This document shows, piece after piece, positions 9,403 through 20,149 of a stretch of DNA of 64,000 bases. Position 1 is the first letter of the stretch; every line of letters begins with the position of its first letter. The stretch spans positions 10,002,403-10,066,402 of the forward strand of contig OY855914.1 in the NCBI GenBank assembly GCA_963693305.1, given 5' to 3'. The notes beneath the pieces were generated by a model. The model did not search any database, had not been told where the DNA came from, and saw only the letters and a program-made list of their open reading frames with translations. Position numbers and translations under genes: made by a program. This DNA comes from Meandrina meandrites. Its lineage: Eukaryota; Cnidaria; Anthozoa; Scleractinia; Meandrinidae.

Positions 9403-12013
9403 ACCTTATTACACCTTGTGGAACCAAGCCTGTGCTGCAAAAAAAACCTGACACATTAACTTAACCTGGATTTAAATTTATGGTCTGCGATAATAATTAA
9501 TGATGTTAATTCTCTGTTATTTCATTATTGTTACATGTTTTTATTGAAACAAAATTTGTTGTCATGAACCCCAGAATGGAGCCATATTGGGTTCTGGGAA
9601 TTTATATCATATAAATAGCTATAAATGTCACTAAAGTATATTCGTGTTTAAACTGGCAACATGTGGGAGTCAATCATGTGGCAATTTTATTACATTGACA
9701 CAAGGTGTATTTTTGAGTTCATTTTGACTAACAGGAATGCCCTTGCAAAGTCTTCAAGTCACCTGTAACTAGAACAAAACTAACAAAACTATTTATTTTG
9801 ATGAAATTGCAATTTTCCAGGATGCAGACTGTATATTAAAATTAAATGGCCTTTTTCAGTGTGAAAAAAAAAAAAAAAACTGGCTGCTTTTATGTTGGGC
9901 TAGTGGATCCAATAATTTTTTCCACTTGCTAGATAGCCAAATGACATTTATGGATTTTTATTTTTTGCTGTAGTTGTTTCAAAACAAACATGGGACTTTG
10001 GGTAAGGTTATAATGGTTTCACCTTGCCCAGTCTACCTGGGTCAGGAAAGGAAGAAATCAATTTTCTTTGCACCCCTCTTTTCATTAATTATTGCAGAAA
10101 AATGTCAGATTATTTTAATAATGTTTAAAAATGTTTTGGACCCTAAAGCTGAATTTTTGTAATCTGTTCATTTCAAAACATTACATCACAGAAAAAAATC
10201 TATGTTTGGTTTTCTTGTAGAACAAGTTGCCAACCAAAACTAAGCTGGAGTTTATTTAAATCAAATTTACAGCTACTACTTGGCTAATTCCCATATGAGT
10301 TAAAAAAAAAAAAAAAAAAAAAAAAAACTTGGGTCTTGACAAAGTGTGAGCCAACAAGTCATGAGAGCCATTCCACTATATACAAATAGTACATTGGTTA
10401 GCCTAAAAAGCTCCCTGGTTAGCCTAAGCAGTACTCCAGTTAGCCTGAGTATAGTTAGCTGAGGTAGCTTGAGGTTATGATTATTATTGGAGTTAGGTAT
10501 TTCTGGCTTGTATGGCACTTATGTGTCATGAAACATGCAAGCCATGCAAGCCATTCCCGTTAGCCTACATAAGATTCCCGGTTAGCCTACATGTATACAT
10601 AGTACACCAGTTAGCCAAATGGTACATCATGTTGCTTGCAGTTAGCTTTGTATTGGGATTAGGGTTTTCTGGCATGCTTAAGTTTAAGGCCTCACGAATT
10701 TTCATATTTGCTACTTCAAAATGCTACTGAAGGTCATTCAACAACTGAAAATACAGGCATTAAAAAATGTCAAACAGATTTTTTTATAAAGTAGACAAAT
10801 GTCTGGTCAAAAAGCAGATCTTAAATGCCTCAGGTAATGAATGTGTGTAGAGAGAAGGATAGGAATTGCTAGAATTGACTGTCACAGAACTGTGTGCAAA
10901 ATTAAGAGATCAACAACTACCTGAACTTGTTATAATCCATAGTTTAACTCAACAGCAATCCAGAATGTTCTCAGTTCTGAATTCTGTAAATCCTGTCAAA
11001 ACATTAGGCATTCTATTAGTCCCAAAAATTACCTGTGCAAAAGAAACGGAAATCTATGTTTACCAATACAATAAAACATCATGGGAAGAACAAATCTTAA
11101 GTTAAGAAATGGTCTCATTTACGTAACATGCCCAATGAGGCATTCCAAAATGTGAGTAGCACTAGTGTTTAAATAATTGAAGTCTAGATTAGCTACCAGG
11201 TTGACTGAAAGTAGTCTCTAGTCTAACTTAAAAAAAGAGATCACACTGAGCTGAAATGTTTCTTCCAATTTCAAAGGTATCACATCAAAGGTGTTACAGT
11301 AATTTCAAATTTCCCTGACGTAATTTTTCTTTGCGGCCTGAAATGACCACTTGGTCAATATTTTGAGGAACATTTCCTCACGTATAAACAATGAAAGGAT
11401 GCGATTCTTATTAATTTGATGTACAGTAGCTTAAAATTCAGATGACAAACATAAATAACAGTTACATGCCTCGACGAAATGACTGCCATTTAATATTATC
11501 GCCTCGTTCTCACTATCTATTTTTTTTACGCCGAGCTCGCCTTTAATTCCAGTAAGCTAAGTTGATAAACATGATAAACGTCGAAGACATAAGCTTCAAC
11601 CAGTCTAAAAAAAATCATTGTACAATGAGAAACGCTTACCTCAGGTCCCTGTAAGTTTCTGTTACCGACGTTTTCGCACGTTTCTACTCATTCCATATTC
11701 TTCTTTATCGGGAATACAAATAAAGGAGGTATACCCTACGTTTGGGGACTCGTTTTGATCGCGTCAAGAAGGAAAAACATCGAAAAAACTGTCCTCTATA
11801 TCTCAAATTCACTCCATTAGATTCCCTTTCCTAGTCGCCATTTTGAAAATGCTCTTGTCATGAGACCGCAATACGGACCACGGGGAATCCGCTGGGGAGA
11901 CCCACAGTAGTGGGGAGGGGAGGGGCAGCTACTTAACATCTCCCCAGTACCACTCCTTTCGTCTGAAAGAAATTAAATCCATCCTCGCGAAAGGCAATTA
12001 AAATAAGAAAAAA
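9403..12013. other. Intronic stretch with a diverged tandem repeat
   Basis: There is a pure A run at about 10,301-10,327. A diverged two-copy repeat built on GTTAGCCTA motifs follows (about 10,340-10,515 and 10,525-10,680), both halves ending in a GGnATTAGG...TTCTGGC segment. The rest shows no exon or element ends. GC rises near 11,880-11,940 just before the Ngaro-like element. Confidence 0.55.
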
Positions 12014-12188
12014 ATGGTATTTCTGACAGTGTAGCAGGCAGAAATAGCTATTTTGCCGGCACGGACCAGAGGACTGGGTCCGCGTATGAGGGATTGTGGG
12101 TAGCGTTATTGCATAAAATTATGTATAGCTGTTCGTTATAGATTTGAATCAGTCTAGGTCAGCACTTCGCTCATGCAACAAAATTTTT
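12014..12188 (+). repeat. Split direct repeat A1
   Basis: Begins ATGGTATTTCTGACAG and contains GGACTGGGTCCGCGTA and the motif CTTCGCTCATGCAACAA near its end. It differs from A2 by a 6-base insertion (after TTGCAT) and a T/G change. It precedes the gag frame and probably holds the promoter. Confidence 0.9.
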
Positions 12189-12199
12189 TCAAACTGACG

Positions 12200-12916
12200 A
12201 TGGATGAAGCTCAAGTCCACCAGATCATAGAAGCTAACAATGGCGTTCTGCTAAGCAGATGTCCGAATTGATCTCGGCACAAGTCGCCTCCTTGAAAAGA
12301 CCTGCCGAAGACTCGGTTTCGATAATTAGGGAGATCAAGAAGATCAAGACAGCAGACGCTCGTCCGGTCTTTAAGAAGAAAAGTAACGAAGAGCAGTACA
12401 AAGCGTCCACGAAGGTGCTTGACACTCTGGAAGATGCGAAATACAACCTTGAAAGCCAATCTCGAGGCTGCTAAGACCGCAGTAGATCAAGGTATTACCT
12501 TAGTTAAAGAGAGACAAAAGCTTATTTTGCTTGCCGACAAATCGCAATATGGCTGGAAAACTGTTCAAGAATATTTGCAGCACGAATTAGCCGACGATTC
12601 GGACGACGAGAAAAAGATTCACCGTGCTGAGGCACGCGCAGCGAAGAGCTCGAAAAGATCCGCCTTCCAAAGGAATGCTCCTCGAAGTACAAGTACGGTT
12701 TCTCAGGCTCAACCTGTTTCCACAGCCACGATTCAATCTTCGCCTATTCCCACGATTGTGTCCAGAGGAACGACTTTTGGCCAGGTTTCCAGAGTTTTTG
12801 GTCCACAGAGGCTCGCTGCCGGTGCTTGTTTTGCATGTGGAAAGATCGGTCACTGGAGAGCGAGTTGTCCGTTAAATCAGCAAGCTAACAATGGAGCAGG
12901 CCAGAAGAAGCAATGA
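12200..12916 (+). CDS. gag-like protein with CCHC zinc knuckle, frame-disrupted
   Basis: The first protein of the Ngaro-like element, presumed nucleocapsid. Protein-like sequence runs from an ATG at 12,200 ('[14 protein letters not shown]') to a stop at 12,916 but switches frame twice: near 12,254 (one base short) and near 12,451 (one extra A in CTTGAAAGCC). The middle segment (12,259-12,474) could start at its own ATG, '[15 protein letters not shown]'. The last segment holds a Lys/Arg and Ser/Thr-rich linker and a zinc knuckle '[14 protein letters not shown]' (C-x2-C-x4-H-x4-C) near 12,829-12,870. Two indels that cancel could mean a partly functional product, mutational decay, or sequence errors. 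Confidence 0.75.
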
Positions 12917-13013
12917 CTAACCGCCGATCTTGATCAAGGTGTAGTCTTTTCAATTATAAGCATATTTACTTAGCTATGTTCTAGCGTTCTAATGTAAATT
13001 GTTACTCTTGCAG

Positions 13014-15076
13014 AAATTCAGTGTTTTGATGCCACTTTTCCCTGTTTGGATCAGGAAGATATGGGAAGAAATTATGAAATTAAAACCGATGTTTCAAAGT
13101 TTTCAGTTAAAGGCAGATTACGCAAATCCCTTATGCACTGGAAGCAGATCAACGCTCCTCGGTTTGTTTTAGAAACGATTGAATTTGGTTACAAATTACC
13201 TCTGCTGACAACGCCGCCGGCGAGAATATTTAGAAACAATAAATCCGCTTTAGATGAGCGAGCTTTTGTTGTAGATGCCATCCATTCTTTGCTAGATGTT
13301 AATTGTATTGAGGAGTTAGTGGAATCCCCAGGGATAATTAACCCTTTATCAGTTTCCATTCATAAATCTGGAAAGAAAAGACTGATTTTGGATCTTAGAC
13401 ACATCAATCGCCATCTGTTCAAGAATAAATTCAAGTGCGAAGATGTTTCCGTCACGAAAGAGGTTCTTAGACCGGGCGATTTCATGTTTTCCTTTGATTT
13501 AAAATCGGGCTATCACCACATAGATATTTTTCCTGAGCATAGGAAGTTCTTAGCTTTTTCTTGGAAATTTACCGATGGTTCTGTCAGATATTTCGTGTTT
13601 TCAGTTTTGCCTTTTAAGTTGTCTTCAGCGCCTTACATATTTACGAAATTGTTAAAGCCTTTGGTCAAGAAGTGGAGAGGGGAAGGAAAGTCAATTATTT
13701 TGTTCCTGGATGATGGCTTGGGCGCAGCGCAGCCTTTCTATTTGGCGAAAATTTGTAGTTTACAAGTCCATGCAGATTTACTTAAGTTCGGGCTATTGCC
13801 CAACGAAGAAAAATGTGTTTGGGAACCCTGTCAGGGTATTGTTTGGTTGGGTACTGTGATTGACACAGCAAATTCTACCATTGCTGCTACTGATAAAAGG
13901 ATTGAAAGTCTTTTGTGTGATCTTAATGATATTTTACGGGATTCACGCCTTTCTGTTCACGTAAAGAGAATCGCTACTGTAGCGGGGAAAGTCATTTCAC
14001 TGTCTAATTGTGTCGGAAATGTAACGAGATTAATGTCTAGAAACTTGTATTCATTAATTAATTCTGCTTCGGCATGGTCCGACTACGTGCAGTTAAATGG
14101 AGAAGCTGTAATAGAATTGAAATTCTGGCAACAGAACCTTTGTAAATGTAATGGTATTCCCATCTGGCCTGTTAAGAGGAGACCAACGAGAATAGTTTAT
14201 TCTGATGCTTCCAGCGTGGGTTGCGGCAGTGTAATCGCTATTGAGGGAAAGGTCTTCCAGCAGAACTGGTCTGAGCAAGAAAGCAGTGAAAGTTCCACTT
14301 TCAGAGAGCTTAAGGCAGTCTCTTTGTCACTAGATGCCTTTGTTGATGAATTAAAATCGCAAACAGTGTCGTGGTTTACAGACAACCAGAATGTAGTGTC
14401 TATTGTAAATAAAGGATCAAAGGTTTCAGAGCTTAATTCCATATCGCTAAATATTTTCCAGAAATGTATGTTAAATGGGATTTCTATTGACGTTAATTGG
14501 ATCCCAAGAGATCTAAACTATGTAGCGGATGAGATTAGTAAGATAATAGATTACGATGACTACACTATTAACGACGACATATTTGCAGTTTTGGACCACA
14601 GATGGGGGCCCCATACAATTGACCGCTTTGCGTGCCATTACAACAGTAAGCTACTTTTATTTAACTCAAAGTTTTTTCAGCCGGGCACAAGCGGCGTTAA
14701 TGCTTTTTGTCAAGATTGGGCATTTACAAATAATTGGTTATGTCCTCCTACCTATCTGACCGTTAGGGTAGTTAACCACTTGAAGATCTGCAAAGCGGCA
14801 GGGACGCTTATCGTCCCTTTGTGGAGATCCGCACACTTTTGGACCATTATTTGCAATGATGGAGTCCACTTCAGCAATTTCGTGCATGACTGGTGTATTT
14901 TACCGCATATTCCAAATTTATTCATTAGGGGTAAAGCAAAGAATTGTATCTTTGGCAACGGCCAGTTGAAATTTGTTATGTTGGCTTTGAGAATTAATTT
15001 TTCTGTTCCTCCCAGGACAGTTCTTAGAGGATTCTGTACTGAGTTCAACAAGATCTGTACTTTTTGTACGGCGTGA
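13014..15076 (+). CDS. Reverse transcriptase - RNase H polyprotein (DIRS order)
   Basis: Copies element RNA into DNA. RT blocks in order: 'RLILDLRHINRHL', 'FSFDLKSGYHHIDI' (motif A), 'FSVLPFKLSSAPYIFTKLL' (motif B) and 'ILFLDDGLGA' (motif C, FLDD). RNase H follows: 'RIVYSDASSVGCGSV' (D), 'SSTFRELKAVSL' (E), 'SWFTDNQNVV' (D) and 'WIPRDLNYVADEI' (D). The C-terminal part with 'WGPHTIDRFACHYNSKL' and 'NNWLCPPTYL' is the block that follows RNase H in many DIRS-order proteins. The frame is open upstream of any ATG to a splice-acceptor-like TTACTCTTGCAG ending at 13,013; the first in-frame ATG is at 13,061, before the RT core. No internal stops in 687 codons. Confidence 0.93.
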
Positions 15077-15475
15077 TGTTGTTGAATGTGTCTTAGAGGG
15101 CTTGAGGCCGGCATTGGTTGCGTGTGCATGCAAGTGCTTCTAGAGCCTTGCAATTCCTTTGAGAGGACAGAGGTCTGTTTTTACATTTGAGTACTCCCAA
15201 GAGGGGATGTTGAGATTTTTGGCTTGAGGCTACTTTAAGTTGTTCCTTTTACGGAACGTTATGTTTTGGCGTGTTAGGCCATAGAGGTTGACGTCTTGAG
15301 GACTGTCATAGTTTAGCATCACAGTTTGCGTGACATAGCAAAAAAAAAAAAAAAGAAAAGGGATTCTTGTAAAACCCTTGTAACTTCATGGATTTTTGGT
15401 TTAAATTGAATAAATTTAATGAAGACAATGACACGGCACGTATCTTCTAATTCTTTTGTTTTCTTTTCTCCCCAG
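15077..15475 (+). other. Spacer between RT and recombinase frames
   Basis: Non-coding in the plus strand. It contains an A-run (about 15,341-15,353) and ends in a strong pyrimidine tract and CAG (TTTTCTTTTCTCCCCAG), which looks like a 3' splice site for the recombinase frame. Confidence 0.6.
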
Positions 15476-16482
15476 CTTTCTTTGACACAGGTTTCTGGAA
15501 CTCACCCGTTTTTTCAAGTCCCAGCGTCAATATCTCACGCCTTGCGCAAAATTTGAAGATTACAGCAGCGGCATCGAGAGCACCAGGCACTGTTCAGGGT
15601 TATCAACGGGCTTTTGATCGTTGGAAATCGTTCGCAACAGAGACATTGCAAGCGCGTTGTTTCCCAGCCTCTCCTATGGATTTCGCATTATACATTCAAC
15701 ATTTAGTAGAGCAAACAAGCTCAGCATCGGCAATAAATTCCGCGTTCTATGCTATTAACTGGGCACACAAACTGGCGGGTCTTGAATCTCCCACCAACCA
15801 TTCTACCGTTTTGTTAATAAAGGAAGGTGCAGTAAGGATGTGTTCACAAAAATGTAACAGAAAGGAGCCTTTAGAGCCAGTTCACTTAAAAGATTTGGCA
15901 AGTCAGACAAATTTTGAAGATCTACTCCAGCTGAGAAGTCTTGTTATGTACGTCCTTTCTTTTTCCGGTTTCCTTAGGAGCGCCGAAATACTCGAGCTGC
16001 GGCGTAGCGACATAGTCTACAAGAGTGATCACATGGAAATCAACATAGTCAAAAGTAAGACTGATCAGCTGAGAGAGGGCAAGACACTGGTAATTGCTGA
16101 AACAGGAGGTGACCTCTGTCCAGTTAAACTGTTGCAGTTGTATCTTTCCAAGGCGGAAATACCAGATAATTCCAAGGGATATATCTTCAGGCCAATTTCT
16201 TCCTCTAAGAAGCATAAAAAGCTTGTTTCTTCCGACAAGCATATTTCGTACTCCACTTACAGAGAATCTTTCAAAGCGTCATTCAAGGATATTGTTCCTG
16301 ACATTTCAAAATATAGCACCCATTCTACTAGATCAGGGGGTGCGTCTATTGCGGCAAATTCTGGTGTAAAAGAAAGAATTTTCCAACGCCACGGAAGATG
16401 GAAGACAAAGACAGCTAAGGACATGTATGTTAAAGACTCGGTATCTTCACGATTGAGTATTTCTAAGAGCCTAGGCCTGTGA
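15476..16482 (+). CDS. Tyrosine recombinase of the Ngaro-like element
   Basis: Integrates the circular element DNA by site-specific-type recombination. An N-terminal SAM-like domain ('TVQGYQRAFDRWKSFA') precedes the catalytic domain. Catalytic residues are in place: R in 'SGFLRSAEILELRRSDI', K in 'NIVKSKTDQL', H-x-x-R in 'YSTHSTRSGGAS', H in 'FQRHGRW' and the nucleophile Y in 'AKDMYVKD'. The frame has no usable ATG before the N-terminal domain; the first is in 'SPMDFALYI', too late. It is open back to a TCTCCCCAG acceptor, so I start it at 15,476 ('FFDTGFWNSPVFSS'). It ends 75 bp before repeat B1. Confidence 0.92.
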
Positions 16483-16557
16483 CTTAATAATGTTTTGTTT
16501 AGCGATCCACTTTTTACTTTTTCTCATGCTCAAGCCCTACCTTTGTCTGTCTATATG

Positions 16558-16633
16558 TTTGAGGTCCTTGCTGACCTACAGGCCCCTGTATCTACACTGT
16601 TGTGTATGTTTTTCTGGGTAGTGTAGGCAAAAT
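16558..16633 (+). repeat. Split direct repeat B1
   Basis: A 76-bp copy beginning TTTGAGGTCCTTGCTGACC and ending GTGTAGGCAAAAT, directly followed by A2. Identical to B2 as far as I can read. Confidence 0.9.
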
Positions 16634-16803
16634 ATGGTATTTCTGACAGTGTAGCAGGCAGAAATAGCTATTTTGCCGGCACGGACCAGAGGACTGGGTC
16701 CGCGTAGGAGGGATTGTGGGTAGCGTTATTGCATATGTATAGCTGTTCGTTATAGATTTGAATCAGTCTAGGTCAGCACTTCGCTCATGCAACAAGATTT
16801 TTA
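16634..16803 (+). repeat. Split direct repeat A2
   Basis: Internal copy of A1, joined to B1 with no spacer. The 262 bp between A2 and B2 (16,804-17,065) is unique to the element's 3' end and has no open frame. Confidence 0.9.
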
Positions 16804-17065
16804 TTTTGTAAATTTTGAGATAATTTAATTTTGTCCGTTCACTATTTCCTAGCTTTCGCGTACCTCAGCCCCCAGAGTTGGCGGCACCGCAGCTGTTTTC
16901 AGCAGGTTGGGGGTATACGTTCCCTTTTTTCCACAAAGTGGTTTTGGGTTTTCGTATCCGGCGGTGTCGTGTACATTTTCTGTAGGAGCTTCGATCTTTC
17001 GTAAGGGAGAGCATTGTTTTTAAGTGTATTCTGTTAGGTTGATGGCAGCTTTGCAATAAACTGGC

Positions 17066-17141
17066 TTTGAGGTCCTTGCTGACCTACAGGCCCCTGTATC
17101 TACACTGTTGTGTATGTTTTTCTGGGTAGTGTAGGCAAAAT
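17066..17141 (+). repeat. Split direct repeat B2 (3' end of element)
   Basis: Second 76-bp B copy. It marks the right boundary; beyond it the sequence (CTGACATCGCC) is host intron. Confidence 0.9.
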
Positions 17142-17901
17142 CTGACATCGCCATCATAAAGAGCATGCACTCCTGCCTTTGGCAAAATTTTCTTTTATTC
17201 CTACCGCAAATGGTCGCTGAGTAAGAAGCCAACAAACTTTTCAATTGTATTTTTTACTGCCGTACGTTTTTAGGAAAAAGTAATAATGGCCATTTTTAAA
17301 AACACTATTGAAAAATCTACAACTTCGCTTAAAAAAATCCTAAGAGGGAGATCCCAGTAAAGTTTTCAAGCGAGTTTAAAAATGCGGTCCGTTCTGGTCA
17401 CGTGACCGATGACGTCATAACAATAAAAGTGATAAAAATGTACTTAACATATAAATATCTACCAACATGTAATTTGTTGTTTCCTCACATTTAGTGCAAG
17501 GCCAGATACGCACTTGTACCCAGACTCCCACTTTTAGAAAATTGTACATAGCTCCCTTAATATTTATATTTTGTTCGGTACCCGGGCAGTCTGAAATGCC
17601 TCACACCAATGTGCTTCAAACTGCAATGACTGCTTTTTCAGTAACAAAATATCTTCGTCACAGTGAGCAAAAACGAACTTCAGAGCAATGTCACGTGACT
17701 AATGACGTCATCGCCCTACGTCTTATACAAGAAGTGGTTATTGTTAAGAGTTATTTCTATACGACGTTGTACTCCTGCTGGCTTCAAACTAACCAAGTTA
17801 TTTGGCATTGACGATTTTTCAGTTGCAACGGATTTTGGGAAGGTTTTTATTATAATTATATATTGTTTTTATAATTATTAAAACAATAATAAGAAACATA
17901 C
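17142..17901. other. Intron between LRR exons 7 and 8, host part
   Basis: Two GTCACGTGAC...ATGACGTCAT blocks (about 17,397-17,420 and 17,691-17,712) flank a 290-bp segment and may be the ends of a small element. An AT-rich region near 17,845-17,885 precedes LRR exon 7's donor. No coding sequence seen. Confidence 0.4.
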
Positions 17902-17973
17902 AGAGTTCTTAAACTTTTAAGATGGGAAAATACATCTGCTGGTAAGTTTTGAATATTGTTTGAACTCAAATAC
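17902..17973 (-). CDS. LRR exon 7
   Basis: A 72-bp exon, CAG acceptor, GTATGT donor, phase 2-2. It encodes 'YLSSNNIQNLPADVFSHLKS' then 'LRT', the best fit to the array consensus (xLxSNNIQxLPxDVFxxLxx). Confidence 0.92.
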
Positions 17974-18131
17974 CTGCAAAGAAGGAAGAAAAAAGTACTT
18001 TTTTGTTTGTGATATACATCATAACTTGCGATAGACGGTTTATTGTCTGACATTTACTTGCAATTGAGTCAACAATGATAATTTATTTTTAGTAAAGCCT
18101 GAAATGCATAATCCCTTGTCAATCCACTTGA

Positions 18132-18330
18132 GATGGCAGCGTGACCGAGTGGGTTAGGCGCTGGTGTAGTAATCCGGAGGTCCCGGGTCCAAGCCCTCAA
18201 CTTTGCCACTAACTACATGGATTTGTTCTCGGTCGTCCCGAGTTCAAACTCTTGGTCACGTTTTGTAAACAGCCAGCAAGTCTGCCACCTGCCAACTGCC
18301 AACTTTACTATTTCACGTTTATTTAAAAGG
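18132..18330 (+). mobile_element. tRNA-derived SINE-like element
   Basis: The head resembles a tRNA with an A-box-like GTGACCGAGTGGGTTAGGCG and a B-box-like CCGGGTCCAAGCC, but the acceptor stem does not close. The body continues with TTGTTCTCGGTCGTCCCGAG. This is the usual layout of a tRNA-derived SINE. The right end is not sharp. Confidence 0.6.
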
Positions 18331-18628
18331 TTTGTTTCCTCTATTTTACAGGATGTCTGTAAACTATAGCTATCTCGGAAAGATATGACGCTTATTGCAT
18401 GACCACTTTGAACTACATTTACGGTTTTACCTAACATGAAGTAAGCACCCAGCCTCTTTTTTGGCACAGAAATATCGTCATCAGCAATCTGCTTTTGCAA
18501 AGTGTGCTCTAAATATATTGAAAAATTTACCTGACGCCAAGTTGATAATTGTTTCATTTTATTACTATTAGTACTAAGTACTTTAATGCACGTCTGGTAC
18601 TTTATCGAGGTAGCTCGTGGTTATAATA

Positions 18629-18630
<2 letters not shown>

Positions 18631-18699
<69 letters not shown>

Positions 18700-18703
18700 G
18701 ATG
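18631..18703. repeat. (GAT)n microsatellite
   Basis: About 24 GAT units with one GGT interruption. The poly-Asp and poly-Met frames over it are artefacts. Confidence 0.95.
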
Positions 18704-18863
18704 AAATTATTGAACTTTTATTGCACTTATTGCGAAATCAAAGCAGTACTGTGCTGTCACCTAAATCTGGAGTATGTCTGTGTATTACCCATAAAGATCT
18801 CTTTGTGCGCGACATTTGATAAGCGTGGGGTGTGGGAAGGGGTATAAGAAGTGTCAAACGTAC

Positions 18864-18935
18864 AACTCCTGCAAGCTTGACAGGTTGAAAAATACATCTT
18901 TATGAAGGCTTTGAATATTGTTTGACCTTAGACTC
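18864..18935 (-). CDS. LRR exon 6
   Basis: A 72-bp exon, CAG acceptor, GTACGT donor, phase 2-2. It encodes 'SLRSNNIQSLHKDVFFNLSS' then 'LQE'. P of the consensus is H. Confidence 0.88.
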
Positions 18936-19611
18936 CTGCAAAGAGGAAAAGTTATAATATATCTGAGTCATTGATTGCTACCAGATAAGTATTTAAGGTA
19001 TTTGCACCGGCTAATTTTGGTCTTTTTAAAAAAAAAAATAAAATAATGTCTTTTGCTTTCCTGTTGGTACAAACTGAGTGCAAATATACAAATTGCACTT
19101 AGTTGGGTTTGTTGTGGTGGGGTTAAATTTGACGAGTTTGACAGCTAAAGGTGTTAATCCAATTAAATACTCGAATGAATATTTTCCCATTTTCTTGTTT
19201 TACTCGACTGGCCAAAGAGTCCTAAAGAAATAGCTGATGAAAATATATTTAATTGCCGATTACAAAAAGTCATACGGGAGTGTTTTTTGAAAAATGATTT
19301 ATTTTCAGAAATATTCATGATATTTATATTTCAATAAAACTCGCATAAAAAAAATCATATCTACGTTCGGTGTAAGAATTTCGAATAACACTCCTGCATG
19401 ATTTCGTGTGAATGACTAAGCTAGATCGATGCCAAATTATATCTCAATATTTACTTGAAGGTCAAAGCGTGCCTATAATTAGTTAATCTCACTATGGCCA
19501 TGGAAGTGTCTTCCAATGTTAAAAGTTTACTTTCTTGAACTTTTTGTAACTTTTAAGTAAGATATAGGTTGTATATTTTGCTAATAAGGCGCAAAGTCAC
19601 GTCTGGTCTTT

Positions 19612-19670
19612 CATTTAAGCTTGTTAAGAAAAATGACCATAAATGACCGTGAATATTGTTGAAAGCGCAC
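19612..19670 (-). pseudogene. Possible relic LRR exon
   Basis: The minus strand reads 'FNNIHGHLWSFFLTSLNER', which keeps the N-N-I, F and spaced leucines of the array, but there is no acceptor and the donor position reads ACC instead of GT. Probably a dead exon between exons 5 and 6. Weak on its own. Confidence 0.3.
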
Positions 19671-20019
19671 AGCTTGCTCCCGTCTGGCCCTGTAGCCTAG
19701 TCGTTAGAGAATCATTGTTTTAATTCCACAATTATAATTCCACCGGGGTCATAACGAATTTCTGTTTTCCTGGTCGATTTTTCAATTTGTCTCACACAAT
19801 GCCTCGAACCCTCGATTTCCTGAACAACACAACAACTCGAATCAAAATAGCTTTCCGTGGAATTGCTTCACAGGGGTCATTCAGTACAATCGTGAGCCAA
19901 TTTCTGTTTTCCACGGGTGTTCGATTCCGCGGCATCTTGTCTGGCTCAAGAATGTGTTTTTTTTTTAATATAACGATATGTCGTAGATCAAAAATAAAAT
20001 TAGTCATATCATGACGTAC

Positions 20020-20085
20020 AGTCTCCATAAACTTGAAAACGTGGAAATAACAGAAGGGTTTTGAATATTATTTGAATCCAGAAAG
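20020..20085 (-). CDS. LRR exon 5 (66 bp, two codons short)
   Basis: CAG acceptor, GTACGT donor, same phase as neighbours, but 66 bp. It encodes 'FLDSNNIQNPSVISTFSSLW' then 'R'. Two residues are missing and the D-V-F core is altered, so the repeat may be slightly deformed. A half exon lies just upstream at 20,117-20,149. Confidence 0.75.
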
Positions 20086-20116
20086 CTGCAAAAGAATAAA
20101 ATGAGATAAAATAAGG

Positions 20117-20149
20117 AGTAGGTGTTGAATATTGTTGGAAGTCAAATCT
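20117..20149 (-). pseudogene. Truncated LRR half-exon
   Basis: After a good acceptor (CTTTTGCAG) the minus strand reads 'DLTSNNIQHL', the first half of an LRR exon. It then runs into the polypyrimidine tract of exon 5 with no donor. If used as one exon with exon 5 it meets a TAA. A partial duplication that is not usable. Confidence 0.7.

Larger units (their letters stand above)
12014..17141 (+). mobile_element. Ngaro/PAT-type tyrosine-recombinase retrotransposon, nearly intact
   Basis: Structure is A1 - gag - RT/RNase H - YR - B1 - A2 - B2, the split direct repeats of Ngaro and PAT members of the DIRS order. A1 (12,014-12,188) matches A2 (16,634-16,803). B1 (16,558-16,633) matches B2 (17,066-17,141) without visible change. 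B1 abuts A2, so joining the element's two ends recreates the internal B-A junction, as expected for a circular intermediate. No target duplication is expected or seen. The RT and recombinase frames are intact with catalytic residues; gag carries frame changes. The near-identity of the repeats points to recent insertion. Confidence 0.9.

Noticed and set aside
18132..18213. Possible functional tRNA gene
   Set aside because: A- and B-box-like parts are present, but acceptor and anticodon stems do not pair properly and a SINE body follows.
18586..18847. Asp-rich and Met-rich open frames
   Set aside because: Translation of a (GAT)n microsatellite in two frames.
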